NCBI GenBank assembly: GCA_013044465.1
Contig: JABEUL010000322.1
Span: 1-15,683, forward strand
Reading direction: 5' to 3'
Length of the DNA: 15,683 bases
From: Acidimicrobiales bacterium
Lineage (GTDB): Bacteria > Actinomycetota > Acidimicrobiia > Acidimicrobiales > JABEUL01
Part shown: positions 1-6,163 of the stretch, one piece after another
How positions within the stretch are numbered: position 1 is the stretch's first letter
Layout: every line of letters starts with the position of its first letter
Position numbers and translations under genes: made by a program
The notes under the pieces: generated by a model
What the model saw: only the letters and a program-made list of their open reading frames with translations
Database searches by the model: none
Told to the model about the DNA's origin: nothing

Positions 1-629
1 ACAAGTTTATAATCGGCAGGGTGCCTAAATTGCCAATATGCAAGAACTGCCAGACACACAAATGCAAACGATGAGGAACCCGCTGCCAGTCCATCTAGCC
101 CATCAGTAAAGTTGACGGCATTTGAGGTTCCCACTATCACAAGTACCGCAAAAGCAGCCCATCCCCAGTGTCCTAAATTAATGCCGGGCAAATTGTATCG
201 CGTGAAAGTAAGGTTCAAATTTACTCCCGCCCACTCTTCGGCCAAAAGAGCAAATAAAAGGGCTAGAGCTAACTGCAATCCAAATTTGGCTCGCTTATTA
301 AGTCCTTGGTTATGCTTTCTGCGAAGTTTTAACCAGTCATCCAAAAAACCAACGAGGCCTGCCCCAACTACGGCCAAGAGTACAAGCGGTGCTGCTCTTG
401 TTCTTATTCCTCGAACTACTATGTGCTCTACTACAAAGGCTATAACGGCTGCAAAAATGATTGCTATCCCACCTAAGGTTGGCGTGCCCGATTTTATAGC
501 ATGACCTTTTGGGCCCGCTTCTCTTACTTGATGCCCAAGGCTACGGCGCTCCATAAATTTGATCAAAATCGGAGTTGAGAAAATTGCGAGAAAGAAAGAT
601 AAAGAACCTGCTATTGCCAAAGAGATCAT
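1..629 (-). CDS. mraY: Phospho-N-acetylmuramoyl-pentapeptide transferase MraY (partial, N-terminal 209 residues)
   Basis: MraY is the integral membrane enzyme that transfers phospho-MurNAc-pentapeptide from UDP to undecaprenyl phosphate, forming lipid I. I translated it directly from the minus strand; it runs off the window edge, so the C-terminal third is missing. Visible marks are a first membrane segment (about 2-24), GTPTLGG at 48-54, the aspartate pair of GFLDDWLK at 94-101, and NFTDGLDGLAAG at 173-184, which are conserved Mg2+/nucleotide-site motifs of the family. Hydrophobic stretches lie near 55-67, 80-96, 117-130 and 156-168. The ATG overlaps the murE stop as ATGA, so translation is likely coupled. 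It directly follows murE; murF, usually placed between them, is absent here. The identification is secure. Confidence 0.96.
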   Translation of the reverse strand, partial: MISLAIAGSLSFFLAIFSTPILIKFMERRSLGHQVREAGPKGHAIKSGTPTLGGIAIIFAAVIAFVVEHIVVRGIRTRAAPLVLLAVVGAGLVGFLDDWLKLRRKHNQGLNKRAKFGLQLALALLFALLAEEWAGVNLNLTFTRYNLPGINLGHWGWAAFAVLVIVGTSNAVNFTDGLDGLAAGSSSFAFVCLAVLAYWQFRHPADYKL

Positions 630-2122
630 GGCTCAACTCGTTTCCTGTCAACCACATTGCTCTTTGAAGTAAAAATATATTTTCTGGCTATTTCGCGATC
701 GTCGAAATGCTTAGTCGAATCTCTAAACGTTTGAGTGGTTTCATGCCCTTTCCCAGCCACCACTACAACGTCACCCGGTCGGGCCATCTCAATTGCTCTT
801 TTAATTGCTAACTCTCTGTCAAGTTCCACTGCAAGAAAGGTCTCCTCATGATCGATGCCCTCGGTAATTTCATCTGCAATACTTTCAGGATCCTCTGACC
901 TCGGATTGTCTGATGTCACAATGACAACGTCTGCCAGTTCTGAGGCCACAGAACCCATCATTGGTCGCTTTGAGCGATCTCTCTCTCCTCCGCATCCAAA
1001 TACAACAATTACTTCACCTTCAGCACATGCCCTTGCCGATCTAAGCGAAGCAGAAAGAGCTGCAGGAGTATGGGCAAAGTCTACAACTACTAAGGGCTTG
1101 CTTTTATCACTGCCAGTCACCAGTTCAAATCTCCCCGGTACTGGCCGTGCCACCTGTAATCCCTCCACGATATTATCTTCACCAATTCCTAGGGAATCAG
1201 CTATAGCTGCTGCCATCAAGGCATTGTCAACCCCTACTGCACCTCCCCACTGTAGTGTCACTTCATGCCCGCGCCACAAAAAATGTGCACCACCGCCAAC
1301 AGACTTTATGCTTTCAGCCTCATCTCTTGAAACGGTGACCAGGAAAACTGAGCGATCCTCCTTTATCATGTCAGCAAGCCTCTGGCCCCACCTGTCTCCT
1401 ATGTGCACCACTGCAGTTGTAGCTCGGCCAGGTTCAAATAGTGTCGCTTTAGCCGCGAAGTATTGCTCCATATCTATGTGGAAATCCAAATGATCTTGAG
1501 AAAGGTTGGTAAAAGCAACAACATCGAAAGAAATATCATCAACCCTATGTTGAGCCAATGCGTGTGAAGACACTTCCATAGCGACCGCTCGGTCTCCCCT
1601 ATCTCTGGCATTGGCCATTAGGCGATGAAGTATTGGGGCTTCGGGAGTTGTCCTGGCGCCGCCAAGAGTGCCTACAACCGACACTCCCCAGCCATTAACC
1701 GACAAAATTGATCTAGCAAGATTAGTGACAGAGGTCTTCCCATTTGTCCCTGTTACTCCTATCGTGATTAGATCTCTGGATGGGTGGCCGTAAAATAGAG
1801 AGGAAATTTTAGCTAAAGTCTTCCTAGATTCCTCATTTGAGATCAAAACAGGGATGTCCAAGCCTAAATTTAGAGCTCGCTCAGACACAATTGCAACTGC
1901 ACCTTTTTGGGCTGCGGTCAAGGAATAGTCGTGACCGTCAAAGTTTCGCCCAGAAAGGCAAACATAAAGCATTTTTCCCAAAACGTCGCGACTGTCATAT
2001 GAAATGCCCTCGATGGCTTGGTCGAGCTTGACATCTGATATTTCGTTCTCAGCTGCCAAAAACGGAATTTCGGCAAGAATTTGCCTAAGCGTCATAGAAT
2101 AGTTCTTTGCCTCCATAGTCAT
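626..2122 (-). CDS. murE: UDP-MurNAc-L-Ala-D-Glu:meso-diaminopimelate ligase MurE
   Basis: This cytoplasmic Mur ligase adds the third residue to the peptidoglycan stem peptide using ATP. The 498-residue product has the usual three-domain layout: an N-terminal UDP-binding part with SYDSR (41-45), a central ATPase domain with the P-loop GVTGTNGKTS (122-131), VSSHAL (184-189), and the lysine expected to be carbamylated (K225 in YFAAKATLF). The C-terminal domain has VPGRFE (328-333), DFAHTP (348-353) and DNPR (405-408). DNPR is the motif that selects meso-diaminopimelate over lysine, so a DAP-type wall is predicted. AGKGHE lies at 456-461. The ATG overlaps the ftsI stop as ATGA and has GGGAG four bases upstream. 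In-frame ATGs at residues 3 and 10 are alternatives; M10 (MTLRQIL) resembles some family N termini but has a poorly spaced ribosome site. Confidence 0.95.
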   Translation of the reverse strand: MTMEAKNYSMTLRQILAEIPFLAAENEISDVKLDQAIEGISYDSRDVLGKMLYVCLSGRNFDGHDYSLTAAQKGAVAIVSERALNLGLDIPVLISNEESRKTLAKISSLFYGHPSRDLITIGVTGTNGKTSVTNLARSILSVNGWGVSVVGTLGGARTTPEAPILHRLMANARDRGDRAVAMEVSSHALAQHRVDDISFDVVAFTNLSQDHLDFHIDMEQYFAAKATLFEPGRATTAVVHIGDRWGQRLADMIKEDRSVFLVTVSRDEAESIKSVGGGAHFLWRGHEVTLQWGGAVGVDNALMAAAIADSLGIGEDNIVEGLQVARPVPGRFELVTGSDKSKPLVVVDFAHTPAALSASLRSARACAEGEVIVVFGCGGERDRSKRPMMGSVASELADVVIVTSDNPRSEDPESIADEITEGIDHEETFLAVELDRELAIKRAIEMARPGDVVVVAGKGHETTQTFRDSTKHFDDREIARKYIFTSKSNVVDRKRVEP

Positions 2123-3990
2123 GGCGCTCCCGGAGGAGCTATGTGATAGAGATGAAGTGCATATTGCATGATCTGAGAAAAAACTGGTCCAGCCTCGCTC
2201 CCTCCATAGTAACCATCAGGACTGTCCAGCACGACAATTGCGCTCAGTGCAGGGTTTTGGGCTGGTGCAAATCCCACAAAGGTTGCCATATACTTTCCTG
2301 GAAGATAACCTGGACCTTGTGGGCTAGGGATCTGAGCAGTCCCTGTTTTCCCAGCTACGGTATAGTTGGGAACTGCTGCTAAAGGTGCGGTGCCATTTGA
2401 ACTAACTACCCCTTTGAGCATCCCGATTAGTTGCGAATCTACATGAGACTTAATGACTCTGTGGCTACCCCCAGTGGACAGAGCCGTAACATTCCCATTT
2501 CCATCAACAGTCCCAGCTACAACGCTAGGTGGCACAAAGATGCCACCGTTTGCAATGGTGTTGTATGCATCTAGGACTTGAAGTGGGGTCACCCCAATGT
2601 CTTGACCAATTGGCATTGAACCGATTGCAGTTCCAGACCATAAATTTAACGGTTTGAGCAGTCCACCGGACTCTCCAGCGAATCCTAGGTGGGTACTTTG
2701 GTCAAATCCAAATTTTAACAAGTAATTATAAAGTTTGGGAGTCCCAATTTTTTGAGCTGTCTCAATTGTGCCAATGTTAGAAGACTGTGCAAGTACTTGG
2801 CTTGCCGTTAAAATCTCATTTCCGTGGGCTTCTGCATCGTGAAAGATACTTCCATCAATTAAAAGATGAGAGGGAACATTAATTAATGTCGAAGGAGTAA
2901 TTACGCCTTCATTTAACGCTGCTGAAAAGGTAGCGATTTTCATTACAGAACCTGGTTCAAAAGTAAACGTCACGGCCATAGGATTTGTGGAGTCAATCAC
3001 TTCGCCTTTTGAGCTTTTGGCTAAAGGAGTAATTTGCGAATTAGTCGGGAGAGTGGGAACTGTAACCACGCTGGCCATTGCTAGTATTTGCCCAGTGTGT
3101 GTATCCATCACAATGGCTGTCCCGTTTAGGGAATTAGTTGCCCCGACTTGCTTTGCTAAATCTTGCTCAACTTGAAACTGAAGTGACTGGTCAATTGAAA
3201 GTACAAGTCCTTTGCCTTGGATAGGTGGTTTTATTATATGGATGCCACCTGGAAGAACACCTCCGGGAGATTGGTCTTCTTGCTCTGATCCACTTTGCCC
3301 ACTTAACATTGCGTTCCAAATACTTTCAACGCCTGAAATTGGACTGCCTGCACTTGTCATTAACCCAACTATGGACTCCGTTAAGGTCCCATCTGGATCA
3401 ACTCTAGATGAAGAATCCTGTTCGGTTATCCCACTGATACCAAGAGCCAAGACCTTGGTAGCGGCTGCGTCGGAAACATTTTTGGCAACATAGACAAATC
3501 CGCTTCTGACAGATAGAGTCGAGACGATCGATGCCACCGGTATGCCGAGAATGGGAGATAGCTTCAACGCTACTGCTCGGGGACTGGTAATTAAGAGATT
3601 GTCGGAAACAATGTCTTTGTTTGGAAGCGACATGGCCAAAACATGTCCATTGCGATCATAGATATCACCTCTTAGAGCCGGGAGTGAGATGATCCTGTAG
3701 ATTTCAGAGTTTCCGTAGGCCGCATATGCTGATGCACTTATAGCCTGCACATAAAAGATCCGACCCGCCAAGGCTAAAATGCAGGCCGAAAGAATTAACT
3801 TAAATGCCCTAAGCCGTCGTATCTTGCTTCCTTTTTTTCCGCTCGATACAAATTCTTGAAAGCCATTAACCAATCCGGACTGCCTGGATTTTAGAGAAGA
3901 ATTGGTAGCGCTACTAGTTGGCCTTGCAACTGGGCGCGACTTATTAGCTGGTTTCCTAAAATTATTATTGATGAATCCATACCTACTCAC
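2119..3990 (-). CDS. ftsI: Septal peptidoglycan transpeptidase FtsI (PBP3, class B penicillin-binding protein)
   Basis: FtsI crosslinks septal peptidoglycan outside the membrane in complex with FtsW and FtsQLB. The 623-residue protein has a basic, Ser/Asn-rich cytoplasmic tail (1-62), one membrane anchor (about 64-84), a pedestal domain starting with RGDIYDRNG (107-115), and a transpeptidase domain from about 255. All three catalytic motifs are present: SVMK with nucleophile S348 and K351, SSN (403-405), and KTG (548-550). A glycine- and proline-rich linker (about 231-258) joins the pedestal to the catalytic part. There are no C-terminal PASTA repeats. The GTG start overlaps the ftsL stop as GTGA. 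I see no good Shine-Dalgarno sequence, so initiation is probably by coupling. The name ftsI is preferred to spoVD or pbpB from the ftsL-ftsI-murE context. Confidence 0.94.
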   Translation of the reverse strand: MSRYGFINNNFRKPANKSRPVARPTSSATNSSLKSRQSGLVNGFQEFVSSGKKGSKIRRLRAFKLILSACILALAGRIFYVQAISASAYAAYGNSEIYRIISLPALRGDIYDRNGHVLAMSLPNKDIVSDNLLITSPRAVALKLSPILGIPVASIVSTLSVRSGFVYVAKNVSDAAATKVLALGISGITEQDSSSRVDPDGTLTESIVGLMTSAGSPISGVESIWNAMLSGQSGSEQEDQSPGGVLPGGIHIIKPPIQGKGLVLSIDQSLQFQVEQDLAKQVGATNSLNGTAIVMDTHTGQILAMASVVTVPTLPTNSQITPLAKSSKGEVIDSTNPMAVTFTFEPGSVMKIATFSAALNEGVITPSTLINVPSHLLIDGSIFHDAEAHGNEILTASQVLAQSSNIGTIETAQKIGTPKLYNYLLKFGFDQSTHLGFAGESGGLLKPLNLWSGTAIGSMPIGQDIGVTPLQVLDAYNTIANGGIFVPPSVVAGTVDGNGNVTALSTGGSHRVIKSHVDSQLIGMLKGVVSSNGTAPLAAVPNYTVAGKTGTAQIPSPQGPGYLPGKYMATFVGFAPAQNPALSAIVVLDSPDGYYGGSEAGPVFSQIMQYALHLYHIAPPGAP

Positions 3991-4412
3991 TTGTTGGGCG
4001 AAGTGGTTGTAGAAGCGGATACATTGGAATTTGCAGGATGTATATATGTGACATTGCTGGGCGTGGTCATTCCCAAATTGTTTTCGGCACTATTTACGAT
4101 TCGACTTGGAGATTCAAGATTGGCAAGCTTTGAATCTAACTTTTGATGCTCAGCTTGCGCTGAACTGAGTTGGGTGCTGAGTTTGTCCAACTCCAACTGA
4201 CGCTCTGCTAAAACGCCTCTCGCTGCAATCGTTCCAAAGATCGCCATCGCTGCTAAAAATCCAGCAAATACAAGCGTTCGTCGAACTCTTTTTCTTGCAG
4301 CTCGTCTAACGAGTTCAGTTTGTCTGACAACTCGTAGTGGTGGAGTCCTACTTGGTTTTTGTCGAGCTGGTTCTCGCCGTTGTCTTACTTTGTCAGGCTG
4401 AGTCATTGCCAT
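3987..4412 (-). CDS. ftsL: Cell division protein FtsL (bitopic membrane protein)
   Basis: FtsL is a small divisome protein that forms a coiled coil with FtsB (DivIC) and helps activate FtsWI. The 141-residue sequence has little primary conservation but the right architecture: a highly basic cytoplasmic tail (1-45), one membrane helix (about 46-66), a leucine-rich coiled coil (about 68-102, with ELDKL, KLDSKL and NLE heptad positions), and a Ser/Thr/Asn-rich outer end. Position between rsmH and ftsI is the canonical place for ftsL. The ATG shares one base with the rsmH stop (TAATG), and GGAGA lies upstream at good spacing. A second in-frame ATG at residue 3 is possible. Assignment rests on topology and synteny more than sequence. 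Confidence 0.85.
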   Translation of the reverse strand: MAMTQPDKVRQRREPARQKPSRTPPLRVVRQTELVRRAARKRVRRTLVFAGFLAAMAIFGTIAARGVLAERQLELDKLSTQLSSAQAEHQKLDSKLANLESPSRIVNSAENNLGMTTPSNVTYIHPANSNVSASTTTSPNK

Positions 4413-5407
4413 TAGCTGGTCTCCTTTTTCCGAATTGCCCTAAAGCGACAGCTGGCCGATCGGTAATTTCTGTTAACTTCCCAAGCTGTTGGTCGCAAAC
4501 CACGTCTAGGTGTGACGTGTTCAAAGTTTTTTACCGCGCCGCACACACAAGGAAGATCTACCGGGCAGCCACATCCTCCGAAGCAAGCTTGGTCAAAAAC
4601 TCCTTTGACCAGTTGATCCTCGCCGGAGTGATATGTGAGTACTCCGATTATGCCGCCGGTGCTAACTACTTCGATAGCAGCTTTGAGACCTTTGCCCAAC
4701 GAAGACACCTCGGAGTTAACTTCCATTCTGATAGCCTGAAAAGTCCTAGTTGCGGGGTGTCCGCCGTGCCTCCTGGTCGCAGCAGGGATGGCATTTTTTA
4801 CAATTTCGGCTAGTTCCACAGTTGAATGAATAGGGCGGGCAGAAACGATTGCATTTGCAATGCGTCTTGCATATTTCTCGTCGCTGAGACTTCGAATTAT
4901 CTCTTCAAGTCGCTCTGCGCTATAACTGTTAACTACCTCATGGGCACTTACTCCTCTTGAGGTATCCATGCGCATGTCAAGGGGACCATCGTTTCTGTAG
5001 GAGAAACCTCGATCGGGATTGTCTAGTTGCATTGAACTAACCCCCAGATCCATCAGGATCCCACTTATTTGTCCATTTAATCCAAATGAAGCGACGATCT
5101 CTCCCAGTTCTTCAAAAGAACCCAGAACAAGTTGATACTGATCTTGAAACTGACTCAGGACACCATCGGCAATCGCAATAGCCATTGCATCTCTGTCAAT
5201 TCCAAGAACTCTTACCTCACTTTGGCCAGCGATTTTCGCATTATTTAAGAGCGCGAAAGAGTGGCCGCCTGCACCCAAGGTCGAGTCAACTATTACTCCG
5301 GAATCGATTTGACTAAATAGGTTGGCAACTTCTGCCAACATCACTGGTTGGTGGGCAGCATCGCTATGCGGTATTGGATCGTGATTTGGCTTTTCTCTTC
5401 GGACCAT
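4412..5407 (-). CDS. rsmH: 16S rRNA (cytosine1402-N4)-methyltransferase RsmH (MraW)
   Basis: RsmH methylates N4 of C1402 in the 16S rRNA decoding centre using S-adenosylmethionine. From the chosen ATG the protein is 331 residues, normal for the family. Motifs are HQPVMLAEV (19-27), the SAM-binding DSTLGAGGHS (41-50), GIDRD (69-73), MDLGVSS (119-125), GFSYR (134-138) and HPATRTFQAIRMEVN (217-231). A cysteine cluster (C275, C279, C281, C287, C289) sits in the late insert seen in many RsmH proteins and may bind metal. The frame stays open upstream to an ATG at 5521 that overlaps the mraZ stop as ATGA. I prefer 5407 because AAGGGG lies six bases before it, family homology starts just downstream, and the extra 38 residues are encoded by a palindromic element. 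That choice is inference. The 3' end overlaps ftsL by one base. Confidence 0.93.
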   Translation of the reverse strand: MVRREKPNHDPIPHSDAAHQPVMLAEVANLFSQIDSGVIVDSTLGAGGHSFALLNNAKIAGQSEVRVLGIDRDAMAIAIADGVLSQFQDQYQLVLGSFEELGEIVASFGLNGQISGILMDLGVSSMQLDNPDRGFSYRNDGPLDMRMDTSRGVSAHEVVNSYSAERLEEIIRSLSDEKYARRIANAIVSARPIHSTVELAEIVKNAIPAATRRHGGHPATRTFQAIRMEVNSEVSSLGKGLKAAIEVVSTGGIIGVLTYHSGEDQLVKGVFDQACFGGCGCPVDLPCVCGAVKNFEHVTPRRGLRPTAWEVNRNYRSASCRFRAIRKKETS

Positions 5408-5506
5408 GCATAGCCCCTTGGCAAGCGAGCAAGGAAAGTTCCTCGACAAAGCGAGATGGAAGTGGGCGGGAGAGGAGGCTTCCATCAAAGCCAAGGGGCT
5501 ATGCAT
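5406..5506 (-). promoter_or_regulatory. 101-bp nested palindrome (three-way-junction hairpin) in the mraZ-rsmH gap; candidate mraW-type leader RNA or mobile palindromic element
   Basis: Two perfect 17-base arms, 5406-5422 and 5490-5506, are reverse complements (ATGCATAGCCCCTTGGC and its partner) and enclose 67 bases. Inside are an 8-bp perfect hairpin (5455-5462 with 5479-5486, 16-base loop) and a smaller one closed by CGAG/CTCG (5426-5429 with 5442-5445), so the transcript can fold into a closed stem with two side hairpins. AAGCGAG occurs twice (5423-5429 and 5449-5455). The 3' arm contains the rsmH Shine-Dalgarno sequence AAGGGG and ends inside its ATG, so folding would hide the ribosome site. 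The mraZ stop is 11 bases before the 5' arm. A leader RNA motif preceding mraW genes is known in Actinobacteria; I cannot tell from memory whether this matches it. No U-tract follows, so it is not a standard terminator. Confidence 0.75.
5414..5419 (-). promoter_or_regulatory. rsmH ribosome-binding site inside the palindrome's 3' arm
   Basis: AAGGGG is followed by a 6-base spacer and the ATG at 5407-5405. It decides the start over the upstream ATG at 5521, which has no well-placed Shine-Dalgarno sequence (a GGAGG lies about 19 bases away). In the folded palindrome this site pairs with CCCCTT of the 5' arm. Confidence 0.6.
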
Positions 5507-5517
5507 AATACGACTAG

Positions 5518-5922
5518 TCATGACTCGTCCAAGGGCTGATCCTCCACGGATGCCCAGCGAGTCGGGCTCCAGAACTCAATTCGGTTCATGTTTCCGTTTA
5601 CAATTACCTCACTTTCTAAACCAGCAAATTCCCGTAAGTAACTGGGGATAGCTATTCTTCCCTGAGCGTCGACTTTGACTTCCTGAACATTTGCAGCCCA
5701 AAATCTGGCCTTATTTCGATCATTTTTTGATTCGCTGTTTCCCATTTCTCGAAATTTGGCAGCTTGTTCGTTAAATTCAATGTCCGTCCATAGAGCTAAA
5801 CAGCCGTCTTCGTGGTGTGAAATGTAGCTTTCTGAACGAAAAATGTCGCGAAACTTCTTGGGAAGTATTACTCTTCCCTTCTCATCAAGCGAATGCTCAA
5901 ATCTCCCAATAAACCAGTTCAA
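5518..5922 (-). CDS. mraZ: Transcriptional regulator MraZ
   Basis: MraZ is a ring-forming DNA-binding protein with two SpoVT-AbrB-like halves that controls the division and cell wall cluster, including its own promoter. The 134-residue product shows both half-motifs, DEKGRVILP (13-21) and DAQGRIAIP (85-93), with a conserved GCLALW between them (40-45). I chose the TTG at 5922 because GGGAG stands nine bases upstream and the protein then begins MNWFIGRFEHS, as family members do. The frame is open up to a TTG at 6015, but that codon is part of the likely -35 box, and the intervening stretch is the operator. Its C terminus ends 110 bases before rsmH, the only real gap in this gene chain. Confidence 0.93.
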   Translation of the reverse strand: MNWFIGRFEHSLDEKGRVILPKKFRDIFRSESYISHHEDGCLALWTDIEFNEQAAKFREMGNSESKNDRNKARFWAANVQEVKVDAQGRIAIPSYLREFAGLESEVIVNGNMNRIEFWSPTRWASVEDQPLDES

Positions 5923-5931
5923 CGCGAAAGT

Positions 5932-5936
5932 CTCCC
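5932..5936 (-). promoter_or_regulatory. mraZ ribosome-binding site deciding a TTG start
   Basis: GGGAG is nine bases before the TTG at 5922-5920. No in-frame ATG or GTG lies near the conserved N terminus, so this site fixes the start. A short GCCT/AGGC hairpin (5944-5955) sits just upstream in the leader. Confidence 0.6.
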
Positions 5937-5963
5937 TATTTGGCCTATTAAGGCACTGAAATC

Positions 5964-6008
5964 TCCCTTTTCTGCCACAATCATCCACTTTACGCCCTTT
6001 TTCACCAC
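5964..6008 (-). promoter_or_regulatory. MraZ operator: five 5-nt boxes at an exact 10-bp period
   Basis: Read on the minus strand, the boxes are GTGGT (from 6008), AGGGC (from 5998), GTGGA (from 5988), GTGGC (from 5978) and AGGGA (from 5968), each separated by five A/T-rich bases. The E. coli MraZ operator is a set of TGGG-type repeats also spaced by five bases, so the layout matches one helical turn per box. The array overlaps the likely -10 box and transcription start of the mraZ promoter, which fits autorepression. Assigning it to MraZ is inference from position and architecture. Confidence 0.75.
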
Positions 6009-6015
6009 TCGTCAA
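5987..6015 (-). promoter_or_regulatory. Likely mraZ (dcw operon) promoter
   Basis: TTGACG (6015-6010) and TAAAGT (5992-5987) are separated by 17 bases, a good sigma70/SigA-type match. Transcription would start near 5980, giving a leader of roughly 58 bases before the TTG start. It lies within the five-box MraZ operator. Confidence 0.6.
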
Positions 6016-6108
6016 CTACTTTTTCCTAAATAGATCTGCTACAGCGAGAAATTAAGGCACCACGGAGAGGGATTATTTAAAGTCTGGGATTGGATGACTA
6101 GCTGCTAA

Positions 6109-6118
6109 GGCGCGCGCC
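6109..6118. repeat. GC-only palindrome in the amt-mraZ gap
   Basis: GGCGCGCGCC is a perfect 10-bp palindrome in an otherwise AT-rich spacer (6016-6163) between amt and the mraZ promoter. Next to it, CCAAC (6133-6129) and GTTGG could form a small hairpin. No T-tract follows, so neither is a convincing terminator. The spacer holds no gene that I can see. Confidence 0.3.
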
Positions 6119-6163
6119 AACTTTCAAGGGTTGGGATGTCAAAATTGAAGATTGAATGAACTA

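Noticed and set aside
112..504. 130-codon plus-strand frame at the left edge
   Set aside because: It is antisense to mraY, whose minus-strand translation has all the expected family motifs.
855..1493. 212-codon open frame on the plus strand opposite murE
   Set aside because: It lies wholly antisense to a complete, motif-rich MurE, has no ribosome site context, and its Ser/Thr/Pro-rich product looks like no protein family.
4337..4813. 158-codon plus-strand frame across the rsmH-ftsL junction
   Set aside because: Antisense to two supported genes; sequence reads as reversed RsmH coding constraint.
5923..6015. N-terminal extension of mraZ to a TTG at 6015
   Set aside because: The extension overlaps the likely -35/-10 promoter and the MraZ operator repeats, and it is not part of the family's normal N terminus.
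6137..6142. Perfect TTGACA on the minus strand downstream of amt
   Set aside because: The position 17-18 bases further is TGGCGC/GGCGCG, so there is no -10 partner.
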